Of a stretch of DNA of 64,000 nt, positions 33,971 to 42,424 are shown one piece after another. The notes under the pieces are model-generated. The model made no database searches. It was given only the letters and a program-made list of their open reading frames with translations, and was not told the DNA's origin. The stretch covers positions 1-64,000 of the forward strand of contig NZ_QZEY01000017.1 in assembly GCF_003594875.1 (NCBI RefSeq), in the 5' to 3' direction. Both the position numbers and the translations under genes were made by a program. Origin of the DNA: Bailinhaonella thermotolerans. GTDB taxonomy: Bacteria > Actinomycetota > Actinomycetes > Streptosporangiales > Streptosporangiaceae. Position 1 is the first letter of the stretch. The number at the start of each line of letters is the position of its first letter.

Positions 33971-34798
33971 TCAGTGCTTGCGCGCAACGCCGCCGGCGAT
34001 GCCGTGGTGCGTGGGCGGGAAGAGCCTCACTTCGTTCCCCTCGGGGCGCCAGTCGTTGACGGGCACCACGCCGGGGTCGAGCAGCTCGAAGTCGCCGAAG
34101 AACTCGGTGATCTGGGCGCGGGTACGCCAGCGGCCGGTGCCGAGGGTGGCGTTGAAGAGCCGCTCGCCTTCCTGGATCTCGGGCACCAGCTCGGGGGCCG
34201 TCTCGACGGGCAGGTGGAAGTGGGAGATGGCCAGGTGGCTGCCGGGGGCCAGCGAGTCGCGCAGGCGGGCGACGATGCCGCCCGGGTCCTCGTCGTCGTC
34301 CAGGTGGTGCAGGATGGCGAACATCAGCAGCCCGACCGGCCGCCGCAGGTCCAGGAGCGAGGTGATCCCGGGGTGGCCGAGCAGGTCCGGATCGCGCACG
34401 TCGGCCGTCACGATGGTCGTGTGGTCATTGCTCAGCAGGGCGCGGCCGTGCGCCAGGACCACGGGGTCGAAGTCCACGTAGACGACGCGGGCGTGCGGGT
34501 TGACCGCCTGGGCGACCTCGTGCACGTTGCCCACGGTCGGCAGGCCCGAGCCGATGTCGAGGAACTGCTCGACCCCGCGCGCGGCCAGCTCGCGGACGAC
34601 CCGGCGCAGGAACTGGCGGTTGGCGCGGGCGGTGTCCGGGGCATCGGGGGCGACCTGCCGTCCGAGCTCGACCATCTGGCGATCCACCGCGAAGTTGTCC
34701 TTGCCCCCGAGGGCCGCGTCGTAGACGCGGGCGATGTTCGGAGTGGTCGGGTCGATCCCGGCGGGTGCGTCCTGATCCATAAAGGGATATCCGCTCAT
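33971..34798 (-). CDS. DUF574-type SAM-dependent methyltransferase
   Basis: A 275-residue protein of the S-adenosylmethionine methyltransferase family DUF574 (Methyltransf_19), abundant in actinomycetes. Family marks are the N-terminal TPNIARVYDAALGGKDNFA, the SAM-binding motif FLDIGSGLPT, VVYVDFDPVVLAHGRALL and the HHLDDDEDP region. Substrates of this family are unknown. Start at 34798 or, equally possible, the Met at 34780. It stands alone, ended by two hairpins. Confidence 0.9.
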   Translation of the reverse strand: MSGYPFMDQDAPAGIDPTTPNIARVYDAALGGKDNFAVDRQMVELGRQVAPDAPDTARANRQFLRRVVRELAARGVEQFLDIGSGLPTVGNVHEVAQAVNPHARVVYVDFDPVVLAHGRALLSNDHTTIVTADVRDPDLLGHPGITSLLDLRRPVGLLMFAILHHLDDDEDPGGIVARLRDSLAPGSHLAISHFHLPVETAPELVPEIQEGERLFNATLGTGRWRTRAQITEFFGDFELLDPGVVPVNDWRPEGNEVRLFPPTHHGIAGGVARKH

Positions 34799-34999
34799 GA
34801 GGGATGTGTCGGGGAAGCTGACGGGGTGATCATACGGCCGGTGTCGCCCCCCGTCAGGGAGTCGGCCGGAAAACGCGTTCAACGCCCGGCGCTGCCGGGC
34901 GTTGAACCGGGCACGGGCCGCGAAACGGCGTATCCCGGTCGGTCTGGCTCGACCGACCGGGAACTCATCGCCGTACGGCGGCGCGTGCGCCTGCCCTGA

Positions 35000-35905
35000 T
35001 CAGGGGGCGGCGGTGCTCGGGTTCACGATGGCGTGCACCGCGGCCAGCAGGCGGGCCAGGCCGTCCGGGTGGCTGCCCGAGGGGGTGTGGGCGGCCAGCG
35101 CGAGCTGCCAGGTCTGCTCCGACCGCCATATCCGGGGATCCAGGTCGGCCAGGGAGGTGACTCCCGGGTACGCCGGGGTGTCGGCCCACCGGTCCTGCCG
35201 CCGGTCGTAGGACCTGGTCAGGGCGTTCTCGTTCAGGTAGGCGGCCAGGTCCTGAGGTTCGACCATCATGACGGCGGCCGCGGTCGCGGCGTCGACGGAG
35301 ACGTGCACGGCCAGTGGCCGGGTTCGGCGGGGCCGGTCCAGCTTGAGCAGGCCCAGCCCGTCCCACTCCACGGCCACCGGGACCGCCTGCGGCCCGGGGG
35401 TGTAGGCGGTGGCGGCGTCCAGGCGCGTGAGCGCCTGCCGGCGAAGTCCGGCGGTCCAGCGGGCGGCCGCCGCGTCGAACTCCTCGGCCACGCCCGGTCC
35501 CAGCTCGCGCAGCGCGCCGGTCAGGGACCGGGCCTCCTCCTGCAGGCCGAGCAGATAGTTCCGCTCGCGCTCGGACTCCGGGAGCAGGCGGTGCCAGTCG
35601 GGGACCCAGTGCACGATCCCGGAACTGGGAGCCCACTCCAGCTCATCCAGGTGCTCGGGGGCGGTCAGCCGCCAGAGGGTGACGGTCGTCTCCAGCCGCC
35701 GCAGGGCGGCGGCCGAGGCGCAGACGCAGCAGCCGGCCAGCAGCGCCCCGTCGGGCAGGTCCGCCACCCGGGTCCCGGGCCGCCCGGCGCAGCCGTCGCG
35801 GTGGACGGTCCAGGCGCGACCGGTCAGGGGCGTGACCGGCAGGGGCCCCAGCCAGCGCAGCGGAAGGGTGAATTCATCGGGATCGCTCTCCCACACCAAC
35901 GCCAT
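35000..35905 (-). CDS. Hypothetical partner of the radical SAM protein, possible metal site
   Basis: A 301-residue soluble protein without a family I recognise. Near the N-terminus it has HRDGC (His35, Cys39) and GCCVCAS (Cys59, Cys60, Cys62), an arrangement that could bind zinc or an iron-sulfur cluster. The rest is helical and rich in Trp, Leu and Arg. It begins 18 bp after the radical SAM gene, with a GGGAGGG site, so the two are surely co-transcribed. I suggest it is a substrate carrier, electron donor or accessory subunit for that enzyme; this is inference from context. Confidence 0.75.
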   Translation of the reverse strand: MALVWESDPDEFTLPLRWLGPLPVTPLTGRAWTVHRDGCAGRPGTRVADLPDGALLAGCCVCASAAALRRLETTVTLWRLTAPEHLDELEWAPSSGIVHWVPDWHRLLPESERERNYLLGLQEEARSLTGALRELGPGVAEEFDAAAARWTAGLRRQALTRLDAATAYTPGPQAVPVAVEWDGLGLLKLDRPRRTRPLAVHVSVDAATAAAVMMVEPQDLAAYLNENALTRSYDRRQDRWADTPAYPGVTSLADLDPRIWRSEQTWQLALAAHTPSGSHPDGLARLLAAVHAIVNPSTAAP

Positions 35906-35923
35906 GGTGGTCGCCCTCCCTGC

Positions 35924-37465
35924 TCACGCGAACGCGCGGTAGACGCCGGCGAACCGGTCGATCAGCTCGGCCGTGGGCCGGCTCAGGTCCAGCGCGCTCA
36001 TCTGCTCCGGCGGGCAGAACGAGGAGGGGCCCATGCGGGCGGTGACCGCGTCGACGTAGGCCGAGAACCGGCCCTCCTCGGTCTGGAACATCCACGACGG
36101 GATCTCGGCCGCCGTCAGCTGCTCGCGCGACTGCGCGGCGAGCACGGTGTCGATGCCGACACAGGTGAGGCCCGCCGCCTGGACCGTGTCGATCCACCAG
36201 CCGGGGCGTCGCCCGCGGGAGGACGGATGGTCCCGGCCGCGACCGGTGGCCTTGTAGCCGAGCAAGGTGACGCGGAACCGTCCCTTGGCCTGGCTCAGGA
36301 TGTGGCGCAGGGTCTGCGGCCCGGCCACCTCGGGGATCGTCTGGACGGTGATCTCGCCCAGCCGCTGCCCGCGGGCGGTGACCTCGTCCTTGACATTGCG
36401 CTGGTAGTCCTGCAGGCAGGAGACGAACCGCTGCGCCTCCGCGATGCTGTTGACGCTGAACGCGACCGCGCCGGCCTGCCCGAGCCACTGCTCGACCTTG
36501 TCCGGCCGGCGAAGCCACCCGTAGTTCTTCGTGGTGAAGTTCGGCGTGATGCCGCGGGAGCGGGTGGCGGCCAGGATCTGCCCGAACCGCGGCATCGCCG
36601 TCGGCTCGCCGCCGCCGAAGGCCACCTCGAACACGCCCATGCCGGCCAGGACGTCCAGGATCTTGGCGATGTCGTGCGGCCGCCCCTCCTGGCCGGCCAC
36701 GGTCGAGGCCATGTAGCAGAAGCCGCAGTCGGCCTCGTACGGGCACCGGTCGGTGAGCTTGACGTCCACCAGCTCCGGGAAGGGTGACCTGCTCGGCACG
36801 TACCCGCCGAACGTGTGCCGGTACCCGTCCGGGACGCTGCCGGCGCGGATGGCGTCCAGATCGAGGCTGAACCGCACCCGCGTCCCGTCGGCCGAGTCGT
36901 ACATCACCCACCAGGACTCCCCCGTGACGGGGTCGACGTCCTTGCGGGTGATGACCTCGCGGCGGGGCCGCAGCACGCCGTACAGGGCGATCTGGGCCGG
37001 GTCGTGGTGCGGGTCGTGGCCGTCGCCGGAGCCGACGATGGCCACGCCGGGCTGGTCCAGGAACACGGCCAGCTCGCGCAGGAACTCCTGGTCGAGCCGT
37101 CCGGTCCAGCGCTCACGCGGCCTCGGCAGAATGTCGTCGTACAGGCCCGAGCAGTCCGCGGCGCGATCCAGTCCGGCCCGCTCGAGCACGTGGTCGGCCA
37201 CGCGCCGGGCCTCGGGCTCGTTCAGGCCGGCCAGGACGGCGCTGTAGTAGCGGAGCTTGGCCTCCCCGCCGGCGGCCAGGAAGGGGTGGTCGCCGAAGTA
37301 CTCCTCGCCCGGCTCCAGGCCCTGGTCGGCCGAGTGCTCCTGTCCGGGGGGCAGGAGCACGATCGAGTGGGTGCTGGAGGAGTTGCAGGCGTGGCCGGCG
37401 CGCACGGAGTGGATCCGGGCCACGCCCAGCCGGGCGAGCGCCGCCAGCATCTGGTGTTCGATCAT
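35924..37465 (-). CDS. Radical SAM enzyme with CX5CX2C motif
   Basis: A 513-residue enzyme. The iron-sulfur motif reads CPYEADCGFCYM, giving Cys241, Cys247 and Cys250, a CX5CX2C spacing in place of the usual CX3CX2C. GGGEPT follows about 35 residues later as in classical radical SAM barrels. The N-terminal 230 residues are a separate domain that begins with GHACNSSSTHSIVLLPPG. A C-terminal part has another Cys (SSFCPPEQ) and no obvious SPASM pattern. It heads a two-gene operon with the Cys-rich protein at 35000. Start ATG 37465. Reaction unknown; maturation of a peptide or nucleotide modification are both possible. Confidence 0.85.
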   Translation of the reverse strand: MIEHQMLAALARLGVARIHSVRAGHACNSSSTHSIVLLPPGQEHSADQGLEPGEEYFGDHPFLAAGGEAKLRYYSAVLAGLNEPEARRVADHVLERAGLDRAADCSGLYDDILPRPRERWTGRLDQEFLRELAVFLDQPGVAIVGSGDGHDPHHDPAQIALYGVLRPRREVITRKDVDPVTGESWWVMYDSADGTRVRFSLDLDAIRAGSVPDGYRHTFGGYVPSRSPFPELVDVKLTDRCPYEADCGFCYMASTVAGQEGRPHDIAKILDVLAGMGVFEVAFGGGEPTAMPRFGQILAATRSRGITPNFTTKNYGWLRRPDKVEQWLGQAGAVAFSVNSIAEAQRFVSCLQDYQRNVKDEVTARGQRLGEITVQTIPEVAGPQTLRHILSQAKGRFRVTLLGYKATGRGRDHPSSRGRRPGWWIDTVQAAGLTCVGIDTVLAAQSREQLTAAEIPSWMFQTEEGRFSAYVDAVTARMGPSSFCPPEQMSALDLSRPTAELIDRFAGVYRAFA

Positions 37466-37733
37466 CGGGTATCGCTCTCTGGGTTGGGGCTGGTACCCCT
37501 CTGCCCGTGAACGCCCCGCGCTTGCAGGCAAGGTCCGCCACGACCTCGAACACGTTCCGTTACTCCGTCGGGATGATCGAAGGCGGCGGCGATGGGGTCG
37601 GGGTGGTACGTGAGCCGGACGCCGAACGCCCGGTAGACGCGGTGCCCCGCCCGGCGCCGGCCAGGCCGACCAGGGCTGACCTCCTCGATCAGCAGCTTCG
37701 CTTCGGCGAGGTCGTGGGGGGTATGCCGGGGAG

Positions 37734-38447
37734 ATGGAGCATCGGGAGCGTGCGTGGCGGCTGGCGGCTGCGGCGGCGCGGGGCGGACCGGTGTCGTTGG
37801 AGGTGGTGTGCTCGGTGGCGGCGGCCCGGGTGGGGGCGGAGGGGTATGGGCTGACGCTGGTGTGCGGGCCGGGGCTGCGTGAGCTGGCGTGCGCGTCGGA
37901 TGAGGTGGCCGTGCTGGTGGAGGAGGCGCAGTTGACGGTCGGGCAGGGGCCGTGCGCGGACGCCTATGCGGGGCTGGAGCCGGTGCTGGTGCCGGATCTG
38001 CGGGCTGAGGGGGAGCGGTGGCCGGGGTTCGTGCCGCTGGTCGCGTCCGCTAGGGCGCGGGCGTTGCTGGCATTGCCGGTGCAGGCGAGCGGGGTCCGGC
38101 TCGGGGCGCTGGATCTGTATTGGTGTGTCCCGGGGCCGCCGCTGGGGGAGCTGGTGGGCGAGGTGGCGGCGTTCGCCGAGCTGGCGGCGGACTTGGTCTT
38201 CCGTGCTCATCCCGATCCGAGTGTGCTGGCGGGGTTGAGTCTGGATGAGCCGCCGTACGGGTTTCCGGCGGTGGTGCACCAGGCGTCGGGCATGCTGGCC
38301 GCCCGGTTCGACCTGGAGGTGGCCGAGGCGCGCGTACGGCTGCGCGCTTACGCCTACCTGCACGGCCGATCGGTGAGCGAACTGGCACGCGAGATCGTCT
38401 CCCGCCGCAGGATGCCGCGTGCCCCGGAGATGACCGATGAGAGCTGA
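37734..38447 (+). CDS. GAF-ANTAR response protein
   Basis: A 237-residue signalling protein. Residues about 20-160 form a GAF sensor domain (VGQGPCADAYAGLEPVLVPD) and residues about 178-228 an ANTAR RNA-binding domain (VVHQASGMLAARFDLEVAEA, then ARVRLRAYAYLHGRSVSELA). ANTAR domains bind paired hexaloop hairpins in nascent RNA and block termination. A second GAF-ANTAR gene faces it tail to tail with an 8-bp gap. Cytosolic; ligand unknown. Confidence 0.9.
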   Translation: MEHRERAWRLAAAAARGGPVSLEVVCSVAAARVGAEGYGLTLVCGPGLRELACASDEVAVLVEEAQLTVGQGPCADAYAGLEPVLVPDLRAEGERWPGFVPLVASARARALLALPVQASGVRLGALDLYWCVPGPPLGELVGEVAAFAELAADLVFRAHPDPSVLAGLSLDEPPYGFPAVVHQASGMLAARFDLEVAEARVRLRAYAYLHGRSVSELAREIVSRRRMPRAPEMTDES

Positions 38448-38455
38448 GGGGCGGG

Positions 38456-39172
38456 TCAGGCGTGTGGCGAGGGGTCGGGGGTGAAACGCAGGCGCCGCTC
38501 CACCACCTGCCGCGCCACCTGGGACAGTGACTCCCCATGGAGGAAGGCGTGGGCGCGCAGTCGTAGATGGGCGTGTTCGACGGTGGCGTTCAGCTGTACC
38601 GAGACCATGCCGGCGGCCTGGTGGATCTCGGCGCCCAGGAACGGCTCCTGGAGCGGGTCCGCCCACTCGTTGATCTGCACCTGGTCGTTGAGCACGAGCA
38701 GCAGGGCGATGTCGGCGAGAATCAGCGCGTGGCCGTACTCGGCGGCGGCCAGGGCTCCGGGACGGTGGCGGACCAGCACCAGGACACCGACCCGCACGGC
38801 CTGGGTCATCAACGGGAACGCGAACGCGGCCCTGATGCCCGCGGCCGCCGCGAGCTGGCAGAACAGCGGCCAGCGCCGCTCCGCTGCGCTGCTGGCCAGG
38901 TCCTCGGAGAGCACAGGGCCGTCGCCGGTGGCGGCTTCCACGCAAGGCCCGTCCCCGGTGGTCAGCTCCGCCTCCACGACCTCGCGGCCCAGCCTGCCCA
39001 CCACGTGCAGCGGCTCGAGTCGCCGCCCGGCCAGCAGCGACAGGCCAACGCCGTCGACCGCGATCGCTTCAGCACCTGCGGTGCACACGTCCTGGACGGA
39101 GATCGGGCCACCGCGCTTGACGGCATGATCGGAGATCAACGCCCAGATTCTGGCCTGCGCCTCGTTGACCAC
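38456..39172 (-). CDS. GAF-ANTAR response protein
   Basis: A 238-residue GAF-ANTAR protein. GAF domain at about residues 15-160 (ELTTGDGPCVEAATGDGPVL), ANTAR domain at about 175-230 (IHQAAGMVSVQLNATVEHAH). I chose GTG 39172; the frame stays open further upstream, so the start is not certain. It is convergent with the GAF-ANTAR gene at 37734 and resembles it in the GDGPC and HQASGM-type segments, so the pair may have arisen by duplication and inversion. Role: signal-dependent antitermination. Confidence 0.87.
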   Translation of the reverse strand: MVNEAQARIWALISDHAVKRGGPISVQDVCTAGAEAIAVDGVGLSLLAGRRLEPLHVVGRLGREVVEAELTTGDGPCVEAATGDGPVLSEDLASSAAERRWPLFCQLAAAAGIRAAFAFPLMTQAVRVGVLVLVRHRPGALAAAEYGHALILADIALLLVLNDQVQINEWADPLQEPFLGAEIHQAAGMVSVQLNATVEHAHLRLRAHAFLHGESLSQVARQVVERRLRFTPDPSPHA

Positions 39173-39338
39173 CAGACCTAACCGCCTGCCGAATCGGTGC
39201 CCTCGAGTCCACCGTACGCCCTCGCCATGCGCGCTTCTTCCGGCGGCGCAGGCGGCGCCGGTCTCACCGCAGGCCGTGCCCCCGGGAACGGGGGCGGCGA
39301 TGTCGCCGACCGAAGACCCTGCACGAGTTGTCTCCGAT

Positions 39339-39354
39339 ATGCTACGCGTAGCAT
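39339..39354. promoter_or_regulatory. Perfect 16-bp palindrome
   Basis: ATGCTACGCGTAGCAT is fully self-complementary. It lies in the 343-bp divergent spacer between the GAF-ANTAR gene (minus) and the STAS gene (plus). No gap separates the arms, as in many TetR or LacI-type operators, but no such regulator is encoded next to it. Confidence 0.5.
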
Positions 39355-39515
39355 TCGCTTCTTGTGCTTCACCTGAAGATCCTGCTGCTCCAGACCCCGG
39401 CGGCATCCGCTGACGATGCGTCACCGAGGCTCGGGCCCGGTCCCGCATGAGGCCCGTGGACACGTTCGCTGCCGTACGGGACGGGCCGTGCGACAAGGTG
39501 GCGCGAGAGGCCGCC

Positions 39516-39853
39516 ATGGACGAGCACTTCGCAATGACCCTCGTCGTCCAGGACGATGCGGGCCGCCCTTGGCGAGAGTGGCCGGGGAGATCGACATCTT
39601 CACCGCACCCGATCTGCGCCGCTGCCTGATGAAGCTCCTCGACCGGGACGGCTCGGCACCCCGGGAGATCGTCGTGGACCTGGCCGGGGTCACCTTCATC
39701 GACAACCATGGCCTGCAGGCACTGCTCGACGCGGACTTGCGCGCTCGCCCGCTGAGTGCCCGCCTGCTCCTCGCCGCGCCCTCGGACCGGGTGTCCTGGC
39801 TGCTACGCCTGACAGCCCTGGACGGGCACTTCGCCTCCGCGGCCTCAGGCTGA
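39516..39853 (+). pseudogene. STAS anti-anti-sigma factor, frameshifted
   Basis: ATG 39516 opens a frame reading MDEHFAMTLVVQDDAGRP. The STAS domain continues in another frame as ARVAGEIDIFTAPDLRRCL and IVVDLAGVTFIDNHGLQALL to 39853, so one base is missing near 39570. The Ser normally phosphorylated by an RsbW-like kinase (in the D-S-S-G position) is replaced by Asn-His, so even the intact protein could not be switched off in the usual way. Translation from an internal GTG at about 39579 would still give most of the domain. Confidence 0.7.
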
Positions 39854-39916
39854 CCGCCGGGCGGGGCCAAGCCACGAGTGTGCGGCGTGCGAGCAACCTG
39901 GGCGGGCGGGCACCTT

Positions 39917-40333
39917 TCACGACCGGTCGGGGATCCTGTACGTGAACCAGACCGCCTTGCCCCCGGGAACGACATGCCAGCCGTGAGAGGAGGCGATGGC
40001 GGCCAGGATCATCAGACCCCGCCCATGCGGTTCCCCGGAGTCCGCGGGGTGCTGCCGGGGTTCCTCCGGGCTGGCGTCGCTGACCTGGCATTGGAGCATC
40101 CGCGGGTTGCCGTCGCAGCTCAGGTGCAGGTGGATCGGCGCACGCCCGTGGACCAGGGCGTTCGTGACGAGTTCGCTGATCAGCAGTACGGCCTCGGGCG
40201 TGGCCGGTTCCAGCCCCCACCGCGCCAGCGTCGCGCGGGCGAGTTCCCGTGCCCGGGTCACAGCCTCGGCTCCGGCGGGCAGCCGCCATCCGGCGGCCTG
40301 ACACGAAAACGTGGCCTCTTCGGCGCTACTCAT
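39917..40333 (-). CDS. RsbW-like anti-sigma factor / ATP-binding protein
   Basis: A 138-residue GHKL ATPase of the HATPase_c_2 type. ATG 40333; N box SELVTNALVHG and G-box GRGLMILAAIA are clear, in the order of RsbW/SpoIIAB serine kinases. Such proteins bind a sigma factor or phosphorylate a STAS partner; the frameshifted STAS gene just downstream on the other strand is the obvious candidate. Its start overlaps the stop of a small upstream frame (40326-40517), suggesting translational coupling. Confidence 0.87.
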   Translation of the reverse strand: MSSAEEATFSCQAAGWRLPAGAEAVTRARELARATLARWGLEPATPEAVLLISELVTNALVHGRAPIHLHLSCDGNPRMLQCQVSDASPEEPRQHPADSGEPHGRGLMILAAIASSHGWHVVPGGKAVWFTYRIPDRS

Positions 40334-40517
40334 GGCCGAGTTCCCAGTCCACCGGTACCGCCAGGCGACCGGTGCCGATCGCAGGCGGCCTGAGAAGGCG
40401 GCGCGGGGTCGCCGCCGCGGGGCGGATGGGACAGGCCACAGGCGGCAGGGAACGCCCGGGCGGCGGGGGCGCACCCAAGCGTGCGCCGATCTGGGTTTCG
40501 GGATGCACCGCGGACAT
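40326..40517 (-). CDS. Possible small protein (63 residues) coupled to the anti-sigma gene
   Basis: ATG 40517 has a good GAGGAAG ribosome site, and the frame ends with TAG overlapping the ATG of the RsbW-like gene. The product is Pro/Arg-rich without recognisable motifs (GAPPPPGRSLPPVACPIRP). It may be a leader peptide that couples translation or simply an uninformative frame. The rest of 40334-40707 holds nothing I can name. Confidence 0.35.
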   Translation of the reverse strand: MSAVHPETQIGARLGAPPPPGRSLPPVACPIRPAAATPRRLLRPPAIGTGRLAVPVDWELGHE

Positions 40518-40707
40518 CGTGTTCTTCCTCGCGACTCGATCACCTCAGGCCGAGCCGCCGGGGTCCAGAGCGGCACACTCACCGCCCGCTCTCGCGGGCG
40601 CCGTAGCACGATACCCGCAAGCGGTACATCGCTAACGGCAGGAACCACACTGTAACCGGGCCGCATGGTGCCGCCCAGACCCGCAGGCGCACCGAACCGG
40701 GGGTTGC

Positions 40708-41445
40708 TCAGACTGAGCCGGGAAGCTGAACTTCTCCGGCCACCACGGCGCGGGCCACGTCCGTCAGCTTCAGGTTATGGCTGCGGGCATGGGCGCGCAG
40801 CGCGGCGAAGGCCTGCTCCATCGACAAGTCGTGCCGTTGCGCCAGCACGCCCTTGGCCTGCTCGATCACGATCCGGCTGTTGAGCGCCGTCTGCAGTTGC
40901 TCGATCAGCACATTCGCATGCTGCAGGGCGCGCGCCTGCAACAGCCCCACCGTGGCCACGTCCGCCAGCGCCTGCCCGAGGCCGACCATTTCCGGAGTGA
41001 GCGGGCCCGGCACAGCGCGGAACAGGTTCAGCGCGCCGATCACCTGCTCGCGCAGCCGCATCGGCAACGCGCTCACAGCCACGAAACCGTACTCATGCGC
41101 CTGCTCGGCGAACCGCGGCCACCGCCGCCCCTCCGGGCCGCCCAGATCGGCGCAGTGCACCGGCCGGCCCGTCTTGAAGGCGTCCAGGCAGGGCCCCTGC
41201 TCGTTCTGCAACTGGAACAGCTCCAGCAGCCGCGACTGCTCGCTCGACGCCGCCATCACCCGCAAATGCCCCCGCCGGTCAGTCAGCAGCAACCCGGCGG
41301 CCTCGACACCGAGCAATTCCACCGACCGCTCGGACAACATCTGCATCAGGTCGATCACGTCGAAATCGGTCACCAATGTGTCCGCCAGCGCCACGAAGGT
41401 CCTGGCCAGCAACTGATCCCACCCGGGGGCCAGAGGTCCGCCCAT
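40708..41445 (-). CDS. GAF-ANTAR response protein
   Basis: A 245-residue protein with a GAF domain (residues about 20-165, LQNEQGPCLDAFKTGRPVH) and an ANTAR domain (about 180-240, NSRIVIEQAKGVLAQRHDLS, then AFAALRAHARSHNLKLTDVA). This ANTAR segment, with IEQAKGVL, is closer to the classical EutV/AmiR type than the other two here. It is probably transcribed alone; the RsbW-like gene lies 190 bp further on. Cytosolic antitermination regulator, target RNAs unknown. Confidence 0.92.
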   Translation of the reverse strand: MGGPLAPGWDQLLARTFVALADTLVTDFDVIDLMQMLSERSVELLGVEAAGLLLTDRRGHLRVMAASSEQSRLLELFQLQNEQGPCLDAFKTGRPVHCADLGGPEGRRWPRFAEQAHEYGFVAVSALPMRLREQVIGALNLFRAVPGPLTPEMVGLGQALADVATVGLLQARALQHANVLIEQLQTALNSRIVIEQAKGVLAQRHDLSMEQAFAALRAHARSHNLKLTDVARAVVAGEVQLPGSV

Positions 41446-41743
41446 GGCGACACACTACCCCTACACCTCAAAGAAGGAACAAAGAACGGTCCCCACCTGG
41501 AACGAGGCACCGGCTTCTCCGAAAGACGGGCCGTGGGACATCACCCACCGGAGTCACTGCGTCTTCCACCACGGTGAGACAGGCCGCGCTCCTCGCTCTC
41601 CACCGCAGCGAGGCATTATCCCGGTGCTCTATTCGCCCGATTAGGCGAATGCGCGGTAGTTCGGCGCACCGCCGAGCCGCCCGCGGCCGCTGCCGGATAC
41701 GGGCCACGGCCGCGGGTGCCTCCGTACGGCCACGCAGCGCTCG

Positions 41744-42238
41744 TCACGGCGGTGACGTGGCCGCGGCCAGGGCGGTGCGTCGGTCCTGGGCCGCCTGGCG
41801 GGCCTTGTCATCGACGTGGCGGTTGAGCGGGTCGCCGTCGGCGCGGTGGGCGCGCACCCACACGAAGTGGACGTCGCGTCCGGCCAGGAGCCGGTCGATG
41901 CGCTGGATGAGGTCCAGGTTGAGCACCGGTCTGCCCGCGGCGGTGCGCCAGCCGTTGCGTTTCCAGGCGTGGATCCAGACCGACGCCGCGTTGATGGCGT
42001 ACTGGGAGTCCATGCGGATCTCCAGTGGCGTGCGCGGGTCGGTGGACTCCAGCAGTTCGGCGAGCGCGGTCAGCTCGGCGGCGTTGTTGGTGGCGCGGTC
42101 GAAGGCTCCGCAGGCCTCGCGGACCGGGGAGCCGTCCGGGCCGGCGATGACCCAGGCCCAGCCGGCGGGCCCGGGGTTGGCGAGCGAGGAGCCGTCGCAG
42201 GCGGCCACGGTCCGCCGCCCGGTGGTCGTCGATGTCAT
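41744..42238 (-). CDS. rnhA: Ribonuclease HI
   Basis: A 164-residue RNase H domain. The four acidic active-site residues appear in order: Asp15 in ACDGSS, Glu55 in NNAAELTAL, Asp77 in RMDSQYAI, and the late Asp in the HRADGDPLNRHVDDKAR segment with its nearby His. It cleaves the RNA strand of RNA/DNA hybrids. ATG 42238 follows a GAAAGGAGC-type site. It stands alone, divergent from a possible small gene at 42425. The 298 bases before it (41446-41743) hold no gene I can see. Confidence 0.92.
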   Translation of the reverse strand: MTSTTTGRRTVAACDGSSLANPGPAGWAWVIAGPDGSPVREACGAFDRATNNAAELTALAELLESTDPRTPLEIRMDSQYAINAASVWIHAWKRNGWRTAAGRPVLNLDLIQRIDRLLAGRDVHFVWVRAHRADGDPLNRHVDDKARQAAQDRRTALAAATSPP

Positions 42239-42424
42239 GGGTGCCGGGGCGCCCCGGGGCGTCCCGCTCCTTTCTGCGCGGTGGACGGGTCTGCTCCGCA
42301 ACAGTGCGGGCGCGGCCCGCCGCCGCAGGGGGCGGCGCTGTCGTTGGCGACGCCGGGCGCGCTGTCAGGGGTAAGGGCAAGCCGCAGAGCCGGCCACGAC
42401 GGCCTGGGACAAAGGGAGGACATC

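Noticed and set aside
39178-39372. Minus-strand 64-codon frame starting MKHKKRMLRVAYRR
   Set aside because: No ribosome site, Pro/Ala-rich tail and overlap with the palindrome and promoter region; not enough support for a gene.
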